From NCBI GenBank assembly GCA_949297565.1, contig CASFUI010000154.1, positions 1 through 5,059 of the forward strand: a DNA stretch of 5,059 nucleotides. The letters run 5' to 3'. Positions 3,617 to 5,059 of this stretch are shown piece by piece. The DNA comes from an uncultured Eubacteriales bacterium (GTDB lineage: Bacteria; Bacillota; Clostridia; Lachnospirales; Lachnospiraceae). A program made the position numbers and the translations under genes. How positions within the stretch are numbered: position 1 is the first letter of the stretch; every line of letters starts with the position of its first letter. The notes beneath the pieces were generated by a model, which saw only the letters and a list, made by a program, of their open reading frames with translations, was not told the DNA's origin and searched no databases.

Positions 3617-5059
3617 TTATACGCCTCCATATGAATATCTTCAAACGTAGTATTTTCATCATAAATCCTCATAGCCATATCGAGAAGCGGAAAGCTCATA
3701 ACCGCACCCGTTCCCTCGCCAAGAGCAAGATCCGCATCTATAACAGGAGAAAGTCCAAGCTCCTCTAAAAGAAATTTCAACGCCGGCTCTTTTCCCCAAT
3801 GCGAGGCAATCACATAATCCTTTGCTCCAGGGCGAATTTTCTCGGCAAGCAAGGCCGCGACAGCAGAGATAACTCCGTCTGTGACAACAGGTATCCGGTA
3901 TATTGCGCCTCCAAGAAAAACCCCGGTCAGACCCGCAATATCAAACCCGCCTATACTTTGAAGAAGTTTTCTCGGATTTTTGCGCAGACTGCCGTACTTG
4001 GCGCACGCCTTTCCCACGACGTCAATTTTTCTCCTCAGCCCCTCATCGGAAAGTCCGGCGCCGTAACCCGTAACCTCATGAGGCTTTTTGTCAAGCAGAA
4101 TTGCCGCGAGAGCTGCGCTTGTAGTTGTATTTCCAATCCCCATTTCACCTGTCGCAATAATATTTATTCCTTTATCATGGCACAAACGCACCATATCAAT
4201 TCCGACCGAGAGAGCTTGTTCAAGCTGTTCCTCTGTCATCGCCTCTTCTTTTAAGAAATTTTTTGTACCGTGCGCGACATTTCTGTCAAAAAGACCTTCT
4301 ATATCCGACAGCCTCTCTCCTGCCGGAGTAAAATCGTGCGCAATTCCTATGTTGACAGGAAAGACTGCTGCGCCTGCATACTGCGCCATTCTGCACGCGC
4401 TCGAAATGCCCGCCGCCATATTTGCCGCCACGATAGCAGTAACCTCCTGTCCGCTCTGAGTGACATTCTCCTCAACAATTCCGTTGTCTGCGCACATGAT
4501 TACAAGCGCCTTTTTATTGATGCTTACACGAGGCGTCCTCTGTATGCCCGCGATTTTCACAATAATATCCTCAAACTTACCAAGGCTGTCAAGAGGCTTC
4601 GCAATTTTATTCCAGTGCTCCTTTGCCTCACGCATAGCCTTATATTCTCTGCATCTGTCCATAAACCGCCGTCCGCACTCCTCATTTCCGTAAAAATAAA
4701 TATGCATAAAAGCCGCATAGAGCGTGTCATTGCCGAAACCTGCCTCCACAGTGCTTTTATCAGACGCCCTCTCAACGAGATAATCCGCTCCTCCCGCGCT
4801 GCTGTTCCAATAATGAAATTCATGAGCCCTGAAGGATTTTCCTGCCCCGCAGACAAGCGTATCCCTTTTTGCTGTCACATTCATATATCCGAAACGCATA
4901 AGCCCTGCGCCCCGCATACACTGTCCTCCTAAAACCCCCGTCATCGGGTAAAAATTTCCGTTCTCATCCGCCAGCCTCTCATGCAGATACAAAAAACCTC
5001 CGCACTCCGCGATACACGGAAGTCCGCCGTTTACGGCTCTTTTAATGCTCTCAAGCATC
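3604..5059 (-). CDS. Fusion: CbiA (glutamine amidotransferase end) + CobT, 5' end outside the window
   Basis: One unbroken frame, 484 residues from the first in-window Met (5058), which is internal to the gene. Residues 1-125 are the GATase_3 end of cobyrinate a,c-diamide synthase (CbiA): nucleophile Cys19 in AECGGFLYL, RAHEFHYW (77-84) and the triad-type His119 in FMHIYF. CbiA amidates the corrin ring using glutamine and ATP. Residues about 145-484 are a full-length CobT, which makes alpha-ribazole phosphate from nicotinate mononucleotide and a lower-ligand base: KPLDSLGKFED (154-164), CADNGIVEENVTQSGQEVT (189-207), GEMGIGNTTTSAA (304-316) and LGEGTGA (446-452) with the likely catalytic Glu448. 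The joining segment is only about 20 residues. No good SD precedes an internal Met at the junction, so one polypeptide is expected. CbiA and CobT act at non-adjacent steps, which makes the fusion notable. The stop overlaps the cobU start. Confidence 0.9.
   Translation of the reverse strand, partial: MLESIKRAVNGGLPCIAECGGFLYLHERLADENGNFYPMTGVLGGQCMRGAGLMRFGYMNVTAKRDTLVCGAGKSFRAHEFHYWNSSAGGADYLVERASDKSTVEAGFGNDTLYAAFMHIYFYGNEECGRRFMDRCREYKAMREAKEHWNKIAKPLDSLGKFEDIIVKIAGIQRTPRVSINKKALVIMCADNGIVEENVTQSGQEVTAIVAANMAAGISSACRMAQYAGAAVFPVNIGIAHDFTPAGERLSDIEGLFDRNVAHGTKNFLKEEAMTEEQLEQALSVGIDMVRLCHDKGINIIATGEMGIGNTTTSAALAAILLDKKPHEVTGYGAGLSDEGLRRKIDVVGKACAKYGSLRKNPRKLLQSIGGFDIAGLTGVFLGGAIYRIPVVTDGVISAVAALLAEKIRPGAKDYVIASHWGKEPALKFLLEELGLSPVIDADLALGEGTGAVMSFPLLDMAMRIYDENTTFEDIHMEAYKCLR
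3624..3628 (-). promoter_or_regulatory. cobU Shine-Dalgarno site inside the CobT coding end
   Basis: GGAGG on the minus strand (3628-3624), 7 bases before the cobU ATG (3616-3614). It lies inside the last codons of the CbiA-CobT gene (Met-Glu-Ala-Tyr), so ribosomes finishing that gene end on top of the next start. Confidence 0.8.

Noticed and set aside
4270..4932. 220-residue plus-strand open frame opposite the CbiA-CobT gene
   Set aside because: The opposite frame has clear CbiA and CobT motifs throughout. This frame has Arg/Ser/His-rich shadow composition and no recognisable domain. The same applies to the other plus-strand frames at 3799-4254, 4088-4459 and 4460-4693.

Overview
The window looks like a chromosomal segment of an anaerobic Bacillota, most likely class Clostridia. 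Signs are strong purine-rich Shine-Dalgarno (SD) sites, sigma-A type promoters, mid-range GC by eye, an anaerobic-style corrinoid gene set, and a DUF134 plus NifX-like gene pair. The assignment to class is inference from gene content, not from a marker gene.

Layout. (1) Positions 1-221 (+) hold the C-terminal end of a DUF4097 surface beta-repeat protein, closed by a terminator at 241-277. (2) Converging on it is trxB (276-1211, -), NADPH-thioredoxin reductase. (3) Positions 1212-1449 form a divergent control region: a structured trxB leader, direct repeats, and a strong promoter with a 10-bp inverted repeat for the DUF134 regulator gene (1450-1815, +). (4) A second promoter overlaps the end of the DUF134 gene and feeds a structured leader (1828-1893) in front of a NifX/NifB-domain metal-cluster-binding protein with a His/Cys tail (1898-2281, +). 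(5) A minus-strand corrinoid unit enters from the right. It comprises a CbiA (GATase end)-CobT fusion (3604-5059, 5' end outside the window), an overlapping cobU (3098-3616), a 137-residue two-helix membrane protein of unknown function (2631-3044), and a 42-residue one-helix protein (2449-2577). It ends at a strong minus-strand terminator (2343-2374).

Main discovery. The 5' leaders of trxB (minus strand, 1282 down to 1217) and of the NifX-like gene (plus strand, 1828 to 1893) are two copies of one RNA motif. About 46 of 65 aligned positions are identical. Both can fold as an H-type pseudoknot (two stems interleaved A-B-A'-B') with an A-rich third loop, and both end in the same GAAATGAGGA segment containing the SD. 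In stem 2 the outer GCGC/GCGC pairs are kept, while the next two pairs differ by compensatory double changes (U-A to A-U, G-C to C-G). I do not recognise a known riboswitch class. It is a candidate translation-acting riboswitch or RNA regulator joining a thiol-redox enzyme to a metal-cluster protein. A gene caller that picks the longest trxB reading frame would translate straight through this motif and hide it.

The right half carries late corrinoid steps. CbiA amidates the corrin ring, CobT activates the lower ligand base, and CobU activates adenosylcobinamide; overlapping genes imply coordinated expression. No cobalamin riboswitch lies in the window, so any control of that unit is upstream of 5059.
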